A DNA stretch of 64,000 nt from Bacillus inaquosorum KCTC 13429 (lineage in GTDB: Bacteria; Bacillota; Bacilli; Bacillales; Bacillaceae), in NCBI RefSeq assembly GCF_000332645.1, contig NZ_AMXN01000001.1, positions 310,001 to 374,000 on the forward strand. The letters run 5' to 3'. The notes under the pieces were generated by a model. The model saw only the letters and a list, made by a program, of their open reading frames with translations, ran no database searches and was not told where the DNA came from. Of the stretch, positions 1 to 8,768 are shown piece by piece (within the stretch, counting starts at the first letter, position 1; each line of letters opens with the position of its first letter). Both the position numbers and the translations under genes were made by a program.

Positions 1-1069
1 TATCAATAGAAAATGTCCCGTAGGTGGTATCTCCGGCGCCTAACGGCAGGTTCAAAATGTCATTATGCATAATAAATTCTTTAGGCAAATCAAATTCATA
101 TTTATCGCCGGCATTGATTGTTTTTCCTAAATCGTCAGGAATAGCCCAATCAATTGAAATTTTCACCGGAGAATTCGTATCGGCGCGATTGCCCTTGTCA
201 TATGGCTTTCCGTTTTCGTCCGTCAATGTCACGCCGGTTAGAATATGTTGCGTGATTTGTTTTTCTTCAGTTTCCAGACTTCTGAAAGCTGATTGACTTG
301 AGGATGACACTTTTTTTGAATCATCGCTCTTAGGAGAATCACTGCTCTTAGAGTCTGCCGATGGTTTTGGTTCCTCTTCTTTTTGATCCTTGCTGACTGA
401 AGGTGCAGATTTGTCATCTGTCCCTTTCTGATCACCCGCAGTATCAGAAGAGTCGTTTTTTGGCTCTTCCGCCTCGTTATCTGGTGTCTCATCTTTCTTG
501 ACAGGGATGATCACCTGCTGGGTGTTGCCTCCCCCTAGTTGAAAAAGGGCCGCTACTGTATGTTCATCGTCTTTTACATCTGCAGTAAACTTAGCTGGCA
601 GTGTGATGGTCCCCTTGGCATCAGGAGAATCCGCGGTTGCACTTTTTAATTTCACCGTCAGAGTGCTGCTGCCCGCTGGCACTTGATAGCTGCCGATGAC
701 CTGATCAGCAGATTTGATCTCACCTTCTGCACCTTTATCAAATGTAAAGCTTTTAGGTATCTCCACATTGATGTCCTGTTCGCTTACTGCTTCTTTATCA
801 TGTTTTAATGACCATTCATATGTCAGTGTCACTTCATCCCCCGGCGATAATGCCGGTTCGTTTCCTTTTGACCCGTCAACAACCTGCTGATTCCTGTCTT
901 TGACTGTCACTGAATCGAAAAATTGTCTGTCGCTTGCTGATACGCCCACAGCCTCTGCTGTAAGAGTATAGCTGGCAATCTGGCTGAAGAAGAAAAAGAT
1001 GGCCAGGCTTATGATCATGAATATCCGCCCGCTTTTCTTCAGCCCTAAGGGAAAACTCCTCGCTCTCAA
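1..1069 (-). CDS. Secreted cell-surface adhesin, N-terminal part (truncated by window edge)
   Basis: An open frame of about 356 codons runs on the minus strand from a TTG at 1069 to base 1 without a stop, so the C-terminus (where an LPXTG anchor would be expected) lies outside the window. The TTG is preceded by a strong ribosome site (AGGGAGGA, about 8 bases away). The N-terminus is basic (LRARSFPLGLKKSGR), followed by a hydrophobic segment near residues 17-36, read as a signal peptide. Next come a beta-rich domain (about 55-185), a low-complexity Ser/Asp/Lys/Glu-rich linker (about 190-260), and a second domain opening with LTGVTLTDENGKPYD, the style of bacterial Ig-like/collagen-binding (Cna/SpaA) adhesin modules. 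Surface attachment is inferred from this architecture. A SARP-type regulator and hybrid kinase lie directly upstream and may control it. Confidence 0.8.
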   Translation of the reverse strand, partial: MRARSFPLGLKKSGRIFMIISLAIFFFFSQIASYTLTAEAVGVSASDRQFFDSVTVKDRNQQVVDGSKGNEPALSPGDEVTLTYEWSLKHDKEAVSEQDINVEIPKSFTFDKGAEGEIKSADQVIGSYQVPAGSSTLTVKLKSATADSPDAKGTITLPAKFTADVKDDEHTVAALFQLGGGNTQQVIIPVKKDETPDNEAEEPKNDSSDTAGDQKGTDDKSAPSVSKDQKEEEPKPSADSKSSDSPKSDDSKKVSSSSQSAFRSLETEEKQITQHILTGVTLTDENGKPYDKGNRADTNSPVKISIDWAIPDDLGKTINAGDKYEFDLPKEFIMHNDILNLPLGAGDTTYGTFSID

Positions 1070-1382
1070 CTTTCCATTCCTCCCTTTCATATCTATTTTT
1101 CACTTGCCGATTGATCCGCGAGACCATAGAATCATGTCTCATCCCCCCATTGCTAATGCCGAATGAGTTTAAAAACGAAGCCGAACCAAACTACATTGTA
1201 TGAAATGGAACTATACAAATTCTGTACAACTAAAACTGAATGAATTGGAGATTTAAAGTTTCAATGGAGACGTATGGCGAGGGTTTTCCATGAAGATGAC
1301 ATGTACAAAAAGAAAACCAGTGTGCTTCGATAGGGCAATCGACACACACTGGCTGGAGATGGATTTTTGCTATATTTATACT
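1070..1382 (-). promoter_or_regulatory. Adhesin upstream region: -10 box and tandem heptamer repeats
   Basis: This 313-base gap holds the regulator's terminator at its right end and the adhesin promoter. On the minus strand a TACAAT -10 candidate lies at 1200-1195. No good -35 is present; instead two heptamers, TTGTACA (1229-1223) and TTGTATA (1218-1212), repeat with an 11-base period. That spacing is typical of operators for OmpR/SARP-type activators, which replace a poor -35. The 5' leader would be about 120 bases. Binding by the neighbouring regulator is inferred. Confidence 0.45.
1306..1352 (-). terminator. Terminator of the SARP-type regulator gene
   Basis: On the minus strand an inverted repeat (CCAGTGTG ... 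CACACTGG, with inner TCGAT/ATCGA pairing) is followed by a T-rich run, just downstream of the regulator stop. It separates the regulator from the adhesin, so the adhesin needs its own promoter. Confidence 0.75.
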
Positions 1383-2459
1383 TTAATTAATTTGATCCTT
1401 CATTTGTTTGTAGCGCTGATATTCTTTTATCGCCTCTTCTACCTTCCCGCTTTTGTTAAATAGCTGCAGCTTATATTGCATAATTTTATGATCAAAAGGC
1501 TCCATTTTCTCGGCCTGCAGGCAAATGTCCATCGCTTGATGATCTTTCATTTCACGAATGAGAAAATCGATCAGTTCATAAGCCTTTCCTAGCCAAAGCT
1601 GGACTAGACGCGTCTTTTCCGGTTCTGCCCACAAATAGCCATGCTCCATCAGATAATGATTTTGATAGGACATGAAAATATCCATGTGCAGATGTAATGT
1701 AGCTGTATTGAGCGGGGGCGCCTCTTTTAGTGACTGTTCCCATTCCACAACATCGATTTTTGCGCCTGAAAGTCGAAGAATATATCCTGTGTCGGTCTTC
1801 TCGATTGTTTGGCTGAAAGGGATCTGGCTGAGCAATTTCCTTATCTGATAAATGGTAGAGTAGAGTTGGGTGCTTGCTTTTGAGACATCATAATTAGGCC
1901 AAAAAAGATCGATTAGCGTGTCTTTACTGACAACACGCCCTTGATTATGAAGTAAAAAGGTGTATATTTCGCGTGCTTTGGACGTTCTCCACTTGACGGG
2001 AATGTTTGTTTTGACTTCCTTTAAGATCTGATGAAACTGCAGGTTCCCAAAACATTGGATCAAATAATGCGCCTCGGTATTTTCCATAGATGCTCTAAGC
2101 TTGTTATTCGTTCTGATTCGCTCAACAGTTGTCTCAAGCCGCTTGTAAATAACAGGCTTCAACAAATAATCAATAGCATTCAGCTCAAACGCTTTGATAG
2201 CGAATTCATTATAGGCCGTGATGAAAACGACTTGGATGTTTTCATTCATCGATTGAATCGCTTCAGCAAGCTCAATGCCGTTTACCCCCGGCATTTCAAT
2301 ATCAAGAAACACTGCATCTACAGCAGCAACCTCAGGATGCTCCAGTACTTCAATCGGATCTTGATACGCCATAATAGATTGAAAGGCGTTTGTCCGTTCA
2401 AGCATATTTTTAAAGTGAAGCAATGCCAGGTGCTCATCATCAACAATTAACGCTTTCAC
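1383..2459 (-). CDS. Response regulator with receiver, winged-helix and BTAD (SARP-like) domains
   Basis: This is a 358-residue cytoplasmic regulator. Residues 1-120 form a CheY-like receiver: the acidic pair D7-D8, the phospho-acceptor D53 in FLDIEMPG, a Thr in FITAYN near 81 and a Lys in LLKPV near 102 are all present. Residues about 125-225 look like an OmpR/SARP winged helix, and about 230-358 are helical repeats matching a bacterial transcriptional activator (BTAD) domain. The start is GTG at 2459, after a modest AGGGTG site. The gene is divergent from a giant hybrid kinase at 2641, its probable partner, and convergent onto the adhesin, its probable target. The architecture is recognised; the regulon is inferred. 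Confidence 0.85.
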   Translation of the reverse strand: MKALIVDDEHLALLHFKNMLERTNAFQSIMAYQDPIEVLEHPEVAAVDAVFLDIEMPGVNGIELAEAIQSMNENIQVVFITAYNEFAIKAFELNAIDYLLKPVIYKRLETTVERIRTNNKLRASMENTEAHYLIQCFGNLQFHQILKEVKTNIPVKWRTSKAREIYTFLLHNQGRVVSKDTLIDLFWPNYDVSKASTQLYSTIYQIRKLLSQIPFSQTIEKTDTGYILRLSGAKIDVVEWEQSLKEAPPLNTATLHLHMDIFMSYQNHYLMEHGYLWAEPEKTRLVQLWLGKAYELIDFLIREMKDHQAMDICLQAEKMEPFDHKIMQYKLQLFNKSGKVEEAIKEYQRYKQMKDQIN

Positions 2460-2508
2460 AAAACATCACACCCTATATGTAAAATCGAGATATCAGTAAA
2501 TAACTTCT

Positions 2509-2517
2509 ATTATATCA
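2509..2517 (-). promoter_or_regulatory. Extended -10 promoter of the response regulator
   Basis: The minus strand reads TGATATAAT, a perfect extended -10 (TG-N-TATAAT), about 50 bases before the GTG start. The -35 region is poor, which is usual for extended -10 promoters. Confidence 0.6.
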
Positions 2518-2640
2518 TGCCAAATTGCCCCTTTATCTGGATTCTTTTTCTTTCTATTGTAGTTTTTGAAAGTTTGCATTTAAAATATTTATAAAAAATG
2601 GGAATTAAGAATAATCCTATTGGGATAAAGGAGCACTGAT

Positions 2641-5600
2641 ATGAAAGAAAAATTCATTTTTATTTCGATTATTTTTGGTTATGCCGCTTTCTTTATGATT
2701 TTTATAGGCATTGACCATTTTTCGGGATCAACACTTCCTGCGGCAAGGCATGGAGTTATGAATCTGGAAAACTGGGATTTTCAGAAGGATGGAAATGTAC
2801 AGCTGAATGGAAAGTGGACATTATATCCCAATCAGCTGCTGTCACCAAAAGAGATTTCTTCAGCAAAAGGAAAAGATCCCGTCTTCGTTGATGTTCCCAG
2901 CAATGTGAAGGTGACCAAACAGGGCATCAATGTGGATTACGGAACGTACAAGCTGACTATCAGATCAAATCAAGATAATCAGCTTTTTGGGATCAGCACG
3001 TCGTTTATTTACAGTGCAAATCGCATCTATTTTAATGGACAACTCATAGGGCAAAGCGGCAGCCCTTCAAATAAACCTGATTTCACGGCGCAAAACAGAC
3101 CGTATACGAGCTTTTTTACGCTTCACAAGGGTGACAATGAACTTGTGGTACAATTTTCAAACTTCGGAAAAACGCCGGGGTGGGGAATCGCAAAGCCGAT
3201 TACTTTTGGAACGCAGGACCAAATATTGCGGGAGAACAAAATTTCCTTTCTGAATGATTCAATCATGATTACAGCTTTTTTCATTACCGGATTATATTTT
3301 CTGGGCTTTTTCCTGCAAAGAAAAAAGGATAAACATTTGTTGTTTTTTTCTGTTATGTGTCTTCTTTTTTCATTCATTATTCTGATGATCGGAAAAGAGC
3401 GGATTATATTTCTCCTCTATCCGTCAATTTCATTTTCATTGCTAAATTCAATGAGGGCAATCTCAACCGTGTTTGTCAGTATAGCGGTTTTTCTCTATCT
3501 CTATTTTGCTTACCGGCAGATTGTATCAAAACGTTTTATTCTCATAGCCACTGTTTCTTCCGGGCTGGTCTTGATCACAGATTTTTTAACTGTGGGTTTT
3601 ATCGGCCATGGCTCATACATCTTACATTCTGTGCTAGCCGTTTCCACCCTGGTTTATATCACATATATTTTTACAATTGCAGCGATTCGCAAAATGGAAG
3701 GAAGCCTGTATCTGACAATCGCTTCTATTTCAATGAGTGCTTTTGTCATTTTAACGACCATCTCCGCTTACAGCGGAAAAACAGCCTTTTCATTTAATTC
3801 GATTTATTCATTGCCAACCGTCATTGCGTTGCTGGCGATTGTTCTTCTGATGGCACAGCAATTTGCCGGCGCTTTCCGCGAAAATGAAGTACTGTCGTGG
3901 AAATTACTCAGGATTGACCGGCTAAAGGATGATTTTATTGCCAAAACATCACATGAATTCAAAACGCCGCTGAACAGCATTATTAATATATGCCAAACGC
4001 TGCTGGCCGGCAAAGGAAAAAGAACGATAGAAGAAGAGAAAGAAAACATGCAGCTTGTCATCCGCATGGGCTACAGGCTGTCCAATCTGGTGAATGACAT
4101 TCTGGATTTAGAAAAAATAAAGCAAGGCATGCTTCAGATTCACCCGGTTCCTGTGGATATTTATACTTTAATCTGTTCGGAAATGAATTTCTACAATCTC
4201 TTGTCCAGACATAAAAACTTGAACATTATAAATCATATTCCAGCCGGCCTTCCTTTGGTACTCACAGATGAAAACCGCTTTCGGCAAATTGTAACCAATC
4301 TAGTAGACAATGCAATCAAGTATACAGCGGAGGGCCAAATTACACTTTCTGCTTCAAGACTGAACGATAACATGATCAAGGTGACAGTAACGGATACCGG
4401 AAGCGGCATTTCAGAAGCCGATTGCCAAACCATATTTGAGTCTTTTCAGCAAGCCGAAACAAATAAAGACGACGGAGCCGGTCTTGGCCTCAGTATTGTC
4501 AAACAGCTGGTTCAGCTACAAAACGGAGACATTTGGGTCGAATCGGAAGAGGGAAAAGGTTCGTCATTCCATTTCACATTGCCGATTGCTCAAAATGAAC
4601 CTGTACCTGAAACAAAGAAGGGTCTTCCTGATTTACAATCCGGGATAGATATGTCAGATACCTCTATGAGCACGCCTTATTATTCTGAGAAAATTGACGC
4701 TCCAACAATTTTGATTGTCGATGATAACATCGACAGTTTAAAAATCTTAATCGATATGCTGGAAGGCGTTCCCTACAATGTGATTGCTGCGAAAAACGGA
4801 ATGGAGGCATTAGAAGTTGTCTCTTGCACCAAGCTTGATTTGGTTATTCTGGACTTGATGATGCCGGATATGACTGGTTTCGAAGTCTGTATGAGAATTC
4901 GCGAACGATTCAGCATGGTTGATCTCCCGGTTCTGATGATTACAGCAGCCATTATCGGCCATGACAAATACAAGGCTTTTCATGCCGGAGCGAATGACAT
5001 TTTGCAAAAGCCTTATCATTACTCTGAATTTATGGCGCGTATCAAAAACCTGATTATGATGAAACATACAGCAAATCAAGCCACAAGAATGGAAATGGCA
5101 TTTCTCCAATCGCAAATCAAACCTCATTTTCTTTACAATGTATTAAACACGATCATTTCTCTCAGTCATTTGGATATTGAAAAAGCGCGGGAGGTAACAG
5201 AGGAATTTACCAACTATTTAAGAATGAGTTTTGACTTCCAAAATACATCAGCCATCAGTTCATTCAAACATGAGCTTTCTATTATCAGTTCCTATCTTTC
5301 CATAGAAAAGACGCGCTTCGGCGATCGGCTTGAGGTTTTTTTCGATATAGACAATGACATTGACTTTATCCTTCCGCCTTTAATGATTCAGCCCTTGGTG
5401 GAAAATGCCGTTCTTCACGGCGTCAGCAAGAAAAGAGGCGGAGGATGGATCAAGCTGACAGCTAAAAAACAAAACAGGAACGAGTATTACATCAAAGTAG
5501 AAGATAACGGAGTCGGTATGGCTCCGGAAAAACGAAAAGATCTCTTATCTTCGGGTTTCGACCGGAGCGTCGGATTAAAAAATATCAACCAGCGGCTGAA

Positions 5601-5721
5601 ACATTTTTGCGGAAGCGAGTTGAAAATCAGCAGCACTCCGGAAGCCGGCACCTCTGTTTCCATGCTTATTCATCTTGCTGAAACAACGGAAAACCCCGCA
5701 GCATTAAGTGAAAGGAATTGA
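2641..5721 (+). CDS. Hybrid sensor kinase: 7TM sensor, HisKA kinase, receiver, LytS-type kinase
   Basis: This is a 1026-residue membrane protein. It has a first membrane segment (about 6-25), an extracellular beta-rich region (about 35-195, like 7TMR-DISM sensors), and seven further hydrophobic segments (about 205-405). A HisKA dimerisation helix follows with H438 in HEFKTPLN, then a HATPase with an N-box (about 545-560) and G-boxes DTGSG and GAGLGLSIV. A receiver comes next, with D694-D695 and phospho-acceptor D738 in LDLMMPD. Finally there is a second, LytS-class kinase with H829 in KPHFLYN and its own ATPase (LVENAVLHG, about 919-927). All key residues are present, so both kinase modules may be active. 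The ATG follows AAAGGAG. The gene is divergent from a SARP-like regulator. B. subtilis 168 has, from memory, only a short kinase-like gene (ywpD) at this position. Confidence 0.88.
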   Translation: MKEKFIFISIIFGYAAFFMIFIGIDHFSGSTLPAARHGVMNLENWDFQKDGNVQLNGKWTLYPNQLLSPKEISSAKGKDPVFVDVPSNVKVTKQGINVDYGTYKLTIRSNQDNQLFGISTSFIYSANRIYFNGQLIGQSGSPSNKPDFTAQNRPYTSFFTLHKGDNELVVQFSNFGKTPGWGIAKPITFGTQDQILRENKISFLNDSIMITAFFITGLYFLGFFLQRKKDKHLLFFSVMCLLFSFIILMIGKERIIFLLYPSISFSLLNSMRAISTVFVSIAVFLYLYFAYRQIVSKRFILIATVSSGLVLITDFLTVGFIGHGSYILHSVLAVSTLVYITYIFTIAAIRKMEGSLYLTIASISMSAFVILTTISAYSGKTAFSFNSIYSLPTVIALLAIVLLMAQQFAGAFRENEVLSWKLLRIDRLKDDFIAKTSHEFKTPLNSIINICQTLLAGKGKRTIEEEKENMQLVIRMGYRLSNLVNDILDLEKIKQGMLQIHPVPVDIYTLICSEMNFYNLLSRHKNLNIINHIPAGLPLVLTDENRFRQIVTNLVDNAIKYTAEGQITLSASRLNDNMIKVTVTDTGSGISEADCQTIFESFQQAETNKDDGAGLGLSIVKQLVQLQNGDIWVESEEGKGSSFHFTLPIAQNEPVPETKKGLPDLQSGIDMSDTSMSTPYYSEKIDAPTILIVDDNIDSLKILIDMLEGVPYNVIAAKNGMEALEVVSCTKLDLVILDLMMPDMTGFEVCMRIRERFSMVDLPVLMITAAIIGHDKYKAFHAGANDILQKPYHYSEFMARIKNLIMMKHTANQATRMEMAFLQSQIKPHFLYNVLNTIISLSHLDIEKAREVTEEFTNYLRMSFDFQNTSAISSFKHELSIISSYLSIEKTRFGDRLEVFFDIDNDIDFILPPLMIQPLVENAVLHGVSKKRGGGWIKLTAKKQNRNEYYIKVEDNGVGMAPEKRKDLLSSGFDRSVGLKNINQRLKHFCGSELKISSTPEAGTSVSMLIHLAETTENPAALSERN

Positions 5722-5725
5722 AAAT

Positions 5726-5763
5726 AAAAAAGACCGCCGTTTCAGAACGGCAGTCTTTTTTAT
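5726..5763. terminator. Bidirectional terminator between the hybrid kinase gene and mscL
   Basis: AAAAAAGACCGCCG and CGGCAGTCTTTTTT pair around a short loop. An A-run on one side and a T-run on the other let it serve both convergent genes; the mscL stop codon lies in its right edge. Confidence 0.85.
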
Positions 5764-6152
5764 TCCGGCGACCTTGTTTGCTGCTTCAGCAGATCTCTGA
5801 TTTCCTTCAGCAGCTCCTCTTGCGCATCCGGCGCTTCCTCCGCCGCCTCTTCCTCTGCTTCTTTTTTTCGTCTCAACCCATTCAAAGTCCGAATAACAAT
5901 AAAAATGGAGAACGATATAATTAAGAAGTTTACAATCGTCTGTATAAAGCTGCCGTACTTCACTACAGCTTCGCCAAACGTAAACGACAAGCCTGAAAAA
6001 TCAAGCCCGCCCAGCAGCAAGCCCACCAAAGGCATGATGATATCATTGACTAGAGATGTGACGATCTTGCCGAACGCGCCGCCTATTACAACACCGATTG
6101 CGAGGTCAACAATGTTCCCGCGCATGGCAAAGGCCTTAAATTCTTTCCACAT
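5760..6152 (-). CDS. mscL: Large-conductance mechanosensitive channel MscL
   Basis: A 130-residue inner-membrane channel that opens under membrane tension and releases solutes on hypo-osmotic shock. The N-terminal amphipathic helix ([13 protein letters not shown]) and first transmembrane helix with the glycine/alanine-packed pore ([11 protein letters not shown]) are typical. A second hydrophobic helix lies near 70-95, followed by a charged C-terminal bundle rich in Glu/Lys. The frame is open for 14 more codons upstream. I place the start at the Met of MWKEF because AGGTGAT lies just before it and this gives the normal family length. It lies downstream of fabZ on the same strand and converges with the hybrid kinase gene. 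Confidence 0.95.
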   Translation of the reverse strand: MWKEFKAFAMRGNIVDLAIGVVIGGAFGKIVTSLVNDIIMPLVGLLLGGLDFSGLSFTFGEAVVKYGSFIQTIVNFLIISFSIFIVIRTLNGLRRKKEAEEEAAEEAPDAQEELLKEIRDLLKQQTRSPE

Positions 6153-6224
6153 ACAATCACCTGCTTTTTTCATGTTTTGAATGAAAAAAGACAAATGTGC
6201 CGCTGCCCATCTGCCTTATTTCAG

Positions 6225-6650
6225 TTATTCTCCGAGAGCAAAAGTCAGTTCGACTTCGCAAACAACTTCGCCATCAACTGTGGCAACGCCTTTTCCGCGC
6301 CCGATTGTGCCGCGCGCACGAGTGATTTCAACCTCAAGATGAAGCTGATCACCAGGCTTGACTTGTTTTTTAAACCGGCAATTGTCAATGCCCGCAAAGA
6401 ACGCCAGTCTGCCGCGATTTTCTTCTTTAATCAGCATCGCAACAGCCCCGACTTGGGCAAGCGCTTCTACAATTAATACGCCGGGCATTACCGGATACTG
6501 TGGAAAATGTCCGTTAAAGAACTCTTCATTAGCAGTTACATTTTTATAGCCTTTTGCCCGTTTGCCCTCTTCAACTTCCGTAATCCGGTCTACAAGCAAA
6601 AACGGATAACGGTGAGGAATAATTTCTTTAATTTGCTGAGTATCAAGCAT
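6225..6650 (-). CDS. fabZ: 3-hydroxyacyl-[acyl-carrier-protein] dehydratase FabZ
   Basis: A 141-residue cytoplasmic hot-dog-fold enzyme that dehydrates beta-hydroxyacyl-ACP to trans-2-enoyl-ACP in each fatty-acid elongation cycle. The catalytic His lies in [12 protein letters not shown] and the catalytic Glu in [11 protein letters not shown], both intact. The start is the Met of MLDTQQIK, placed by an AAGGAGATG site eight bases upstream; an in-frame extension of 15 codons carries no better signal. It is divergent from rapD and upstream of mscL on the same strand, the usual B. subtilis order (ywpB). Confidence 0.95.
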   Translation of the reverse strand: MLDTQQIKEIIPHRYPFLLVDRITEVEEGKRAKGYKNVTANEEFFNGHFPQYPVMPGVLIVEALAQVGAVAMLIKEENRGRLAFFAGIDNCRFKKQVKPGDQLHLEVEITRARGTIGRGKGVATVDGEVVCEVELTFALGE

Positions 6651-6761
6651 TCTCTTGACATCTCCTTCATCTGCATTAGTATGTATAGCAATCATCGAAG
6701 ATCAAATCTGTACATTTGAAAAGTATATTATGAATTAATCTCTTTTTCAACCGCGCTAAAA

Positions 6762-6788
6762 TGTAACCAACTGTCAATGAGAGCCGTC
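6762..6788 (+). promoter_or_regulatory. Sigma-X-type promoter of rapD
   Basis: TGTAAC (6762-6767), a 17-base spacer and CGTC (6785-6788) match the extracytoplasmic sigma-factor (sigma-X/M) pattern. B. subtilis rapD is known to belong to the sigma-X regulon. The element lies about 54 bases before the ATG. Confidence 0.65.
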
Positions 6789-6841
6789 AAAAGTTATGAT
6801 ATGATAATTATAGATTTTACCAATAGCAAAGAGGTAGGAAA

Positions 6842-7906
6842 ATGATTTCGAAGTTTATTGAAAAAAGGATGCAAAACATGTTAGACGAGTGGTATTCCGC
6901 AATGAGCAAGCGCAAAATGAATCACGTTTGCACACTGAAAGAGAAAATTGACCAGCACCTTCCGAAGCTCAAAAAGAATACAAAACTTTGGATGCGTTAT
7001 CAATTGTTTCAGGCCCGCCATCAGCTGCTTTTTGAAAACCAGAACGGACTTGATTCATTGTTCGATGATCTGTACGGTCTGGAAGACAAAATGGATGATG
7101 AATTGAAATATTATCTGTATTTTTTCTCAGGATTATACGAAATGGTAAAAACAGCTCCGAAACATGCAGTGAATCATTTTAAAAAAGCTGAACAGTACCT
7201 GGCCGCCATTCAAAATACGTTTGAAGCCGCTGATTTATATTATCAAACCGCCGGCGCCTATTACTTGATGAAATCACCGCCGCTTTCCATCCAATACGTC
7301 AAAAAAGCATTACACATCTATTTACATCAATTCGGCTATATAAAAAAGGTGATCACCTGCAAGCTTTTGCTCGCCGTTAATTATATTGATCAAGAGCGCT
7401 ACGAAAAAGCTGAACAGCTTTTCAAAGACATCATTAGGAAAACCCAGCAATTACATGACGAAAACCTGCTATGCCACGCTTATTATAACCTTGGCTTTTT
7501 AAAAGCAACCGAAAAAAAAGACCAGGAAGCGCTTCTTTACTTTAAAAAGGTATTAAAGAATCAAGAATTTGAAACGAATTCTCCAGTCTCGTATCTGCAT
7601 TGTGTGTACGAATCTGTCAGAGCGCTTTTTAAAACAGGAAAGGTCACAGAAGCGAAAGCCGTCCTGGAAAAAGGGAAAGAATTATCTGAAAAGGTAGACA
7701 TTCAAACCATTTACTTAAAATTAAAAACGCTTGAAGCGCTCTACACATCAGTTGAAGACCCCTATGATCAGCTGCTTGAATATGTGCTTGAATTAGAAAA
7801 AATTGAAGCGTGGGTGGATTTAGAGGTGCTTTTGGAAGATATCACGGAATACTACAAAAAAAAGGACGATTTCGAAAAAGCCGCTTTTTTTATCATGCGC
7901 GGCTGA
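6842..7906 (+). CDS. rapD: Response-regulator aspartate phosphatase RapD
   Basis: A 354-residue cytoplasmic Rap-family protein: an N-terminal helical bundle (about 1-75) and a C-terminal array of tetratricopeptide repeats (about 100-350; recurring A..Y..AG and AL.Y..K patterns). Rap proteins dephosphorylate Spo0F or sequester ComA-type regulators and are usually inhibited by Phr pentapeptides. No phr gene follows: the next gene, flhP, converges on it within 20 bases. An AGAGGTAGG site precedes the ATG. Length and position between fabZ and flhP match B. subtilis rapD. The exact target cannot be read from the sequence. Confidence 0.9.
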   Translation: MISKFIEKRMQNMLDEWYSAMSKRKMNHVCTLKEKIDQHLPKLKKNTKLWMRYQLFQARHQLLFENQNGLDSLFDDLYGLEDKMDDELKYYLYFFSGLYEMVKTAPKHAVNHFKKAEQYLAAIQNTFEAADLYYQTAGAYYLMKSPPLSIQYVKKALHIYLHQFGYIKKVITCKLLLAVNYIDQERYEKAEQLFKDIIRKTQQLHDENLLCHAYYNLGFLKATEKKDQEALLYFKKVLKNQEFETNSPVSYLHCVYESVRALFKTGKVTEAKAVLEKGKELSEKVDIQTIYLKLKTLEALYTSVEDPYDQLLEYVLELEKIEAWVDLEVLLEDITEYYKKKDDFEKAAFFIMRG

Positions 7907-7926
7907 TTGAAAACGCCCATTTCTTT

Positions 7927-8736
7927 TTATCTGACTGAATTAATTAAACCGAGCATTTGATCTCCCATTGTAATCGTTCTGCTGTTCAGCTGATATGAAC
8001 GCTGGGACGTGATCAAATCTGTCATTTGTTCAGAAATATCGACATTAGACATCTCAAGCGAGCCCTGCTGCATGCCGATGTTTTGTCTATTCGCGCCATT
8101 CAGCTCTTCAAAAGCTGCCGCATTATCAATAGAGAAAAGGTTATTCCCTTCCGATTTCAGCTCTTGAGGGTTATTCACTTGGACAACCCCGAGATTAAAC
8201 CGCTGGACTGCGTTTCCGTCAGATGCGGTTAAGGTGCCGTTTTTATTGATGGTGATATTCTTCATTGAGCTGTCGATGTTGACTGTATTTCCGTTTTCAT
8301 CAAGCACCGGATTTCCATTACCAGTAACGAGCTGAAGCTGGTTGGCATTCGCAGCTGACGGCGTTAAGTACAGCGCTCCGTCTCTCGTATACTGCCGGTT
8401 TCCATTCACGTTCACCTGAAGATATTGGTATGGAGACGTAAACGCGATATCCAGATCGCGATCCGTCTTCTGAATGCTTCCTTGATCAGATACAAGGCGT
8501 GAATTCATCATCGCTCCGACGCCGAGACGCAAGCTGGGTGGCGTTTTTCGGGCTTTTGCCACTTCCTCATTTTTTTCATCAACCTGATCGAATTGCTGTC
8601 TGACTAGCTCAGAAAAATTCGTATCTTTTGCCTTATAGCCGGTTGTGTTGCTGTTTGAAAGGTTGCTGCTGATTGTGTCAATCTGCTGCTGCAGCTGGTT
8701 TAAGGTTGTTGATGCCGTTAGCATTGACCTGAGCAT
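7927..8736 (-). CDS. flhP: Flagellar distal-rod-type protein FlhP
   Basis: A 269-residue flagellar basal-body rod/hook-family protein (FlgG/FlgF type). The N-terminal rod signature is clear (LQQQIDTISSNLSNSNTTGYK), and the conserved C-terminal helix (LEMSNVDISEQMTDLI...QRSYQLNSR) contains the usual SNVDIS motif. The middle is a variable beta domain. It is exported through the flagellar type III apparatus and builds the rod between membrane and hook. It lies 32 bases after flhO, and the two are surely cotranscribed. Length matches B. subtilis FlhP. Confidence 0.95.
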   Translation of the reverse strand: MLRSMLTASTTLNQLQQQIDTISSNLSNSNTTGYKAKDTNFSELVRQQFDQVDEKNEEVAKARKTPPSLRLGVGAMMNSRLVSDQGSIQKTDRDLDIAFTSPYQYLQVNVNGNRQYTRDGALYLTPSAANANQLQLVTGNGNPVLDENGNTVNIDSSMKNITINKNGTLTASDGNAVQRFNLGVVQVNNPQELKSEGNNLFSIDNAAAFEELNGANRQNIGMQQGSLEMSNVDISEQMTDLITSQRSYQLNSRTITMGDQMLGLINSVR

Positions 8737-8768
8737 AGTTGATGTCCCCCGTTTTTTCTTCCGTTATC

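Noticed and set aside
876-1142. 88-codon minus-strand frame with an ATG start
   Set aside because: It overlaps the adhesin start in another frame; the adhesin frame has the strong ribosome site, a signal peptide and a continuous 356-codon run.
2031-2450. 139-codon plus-strand frame inside the response regulator
   Set aside because: Antisense shadow of a well-supported receiver-BTAD gene; no ribosome site or recognisable protein.
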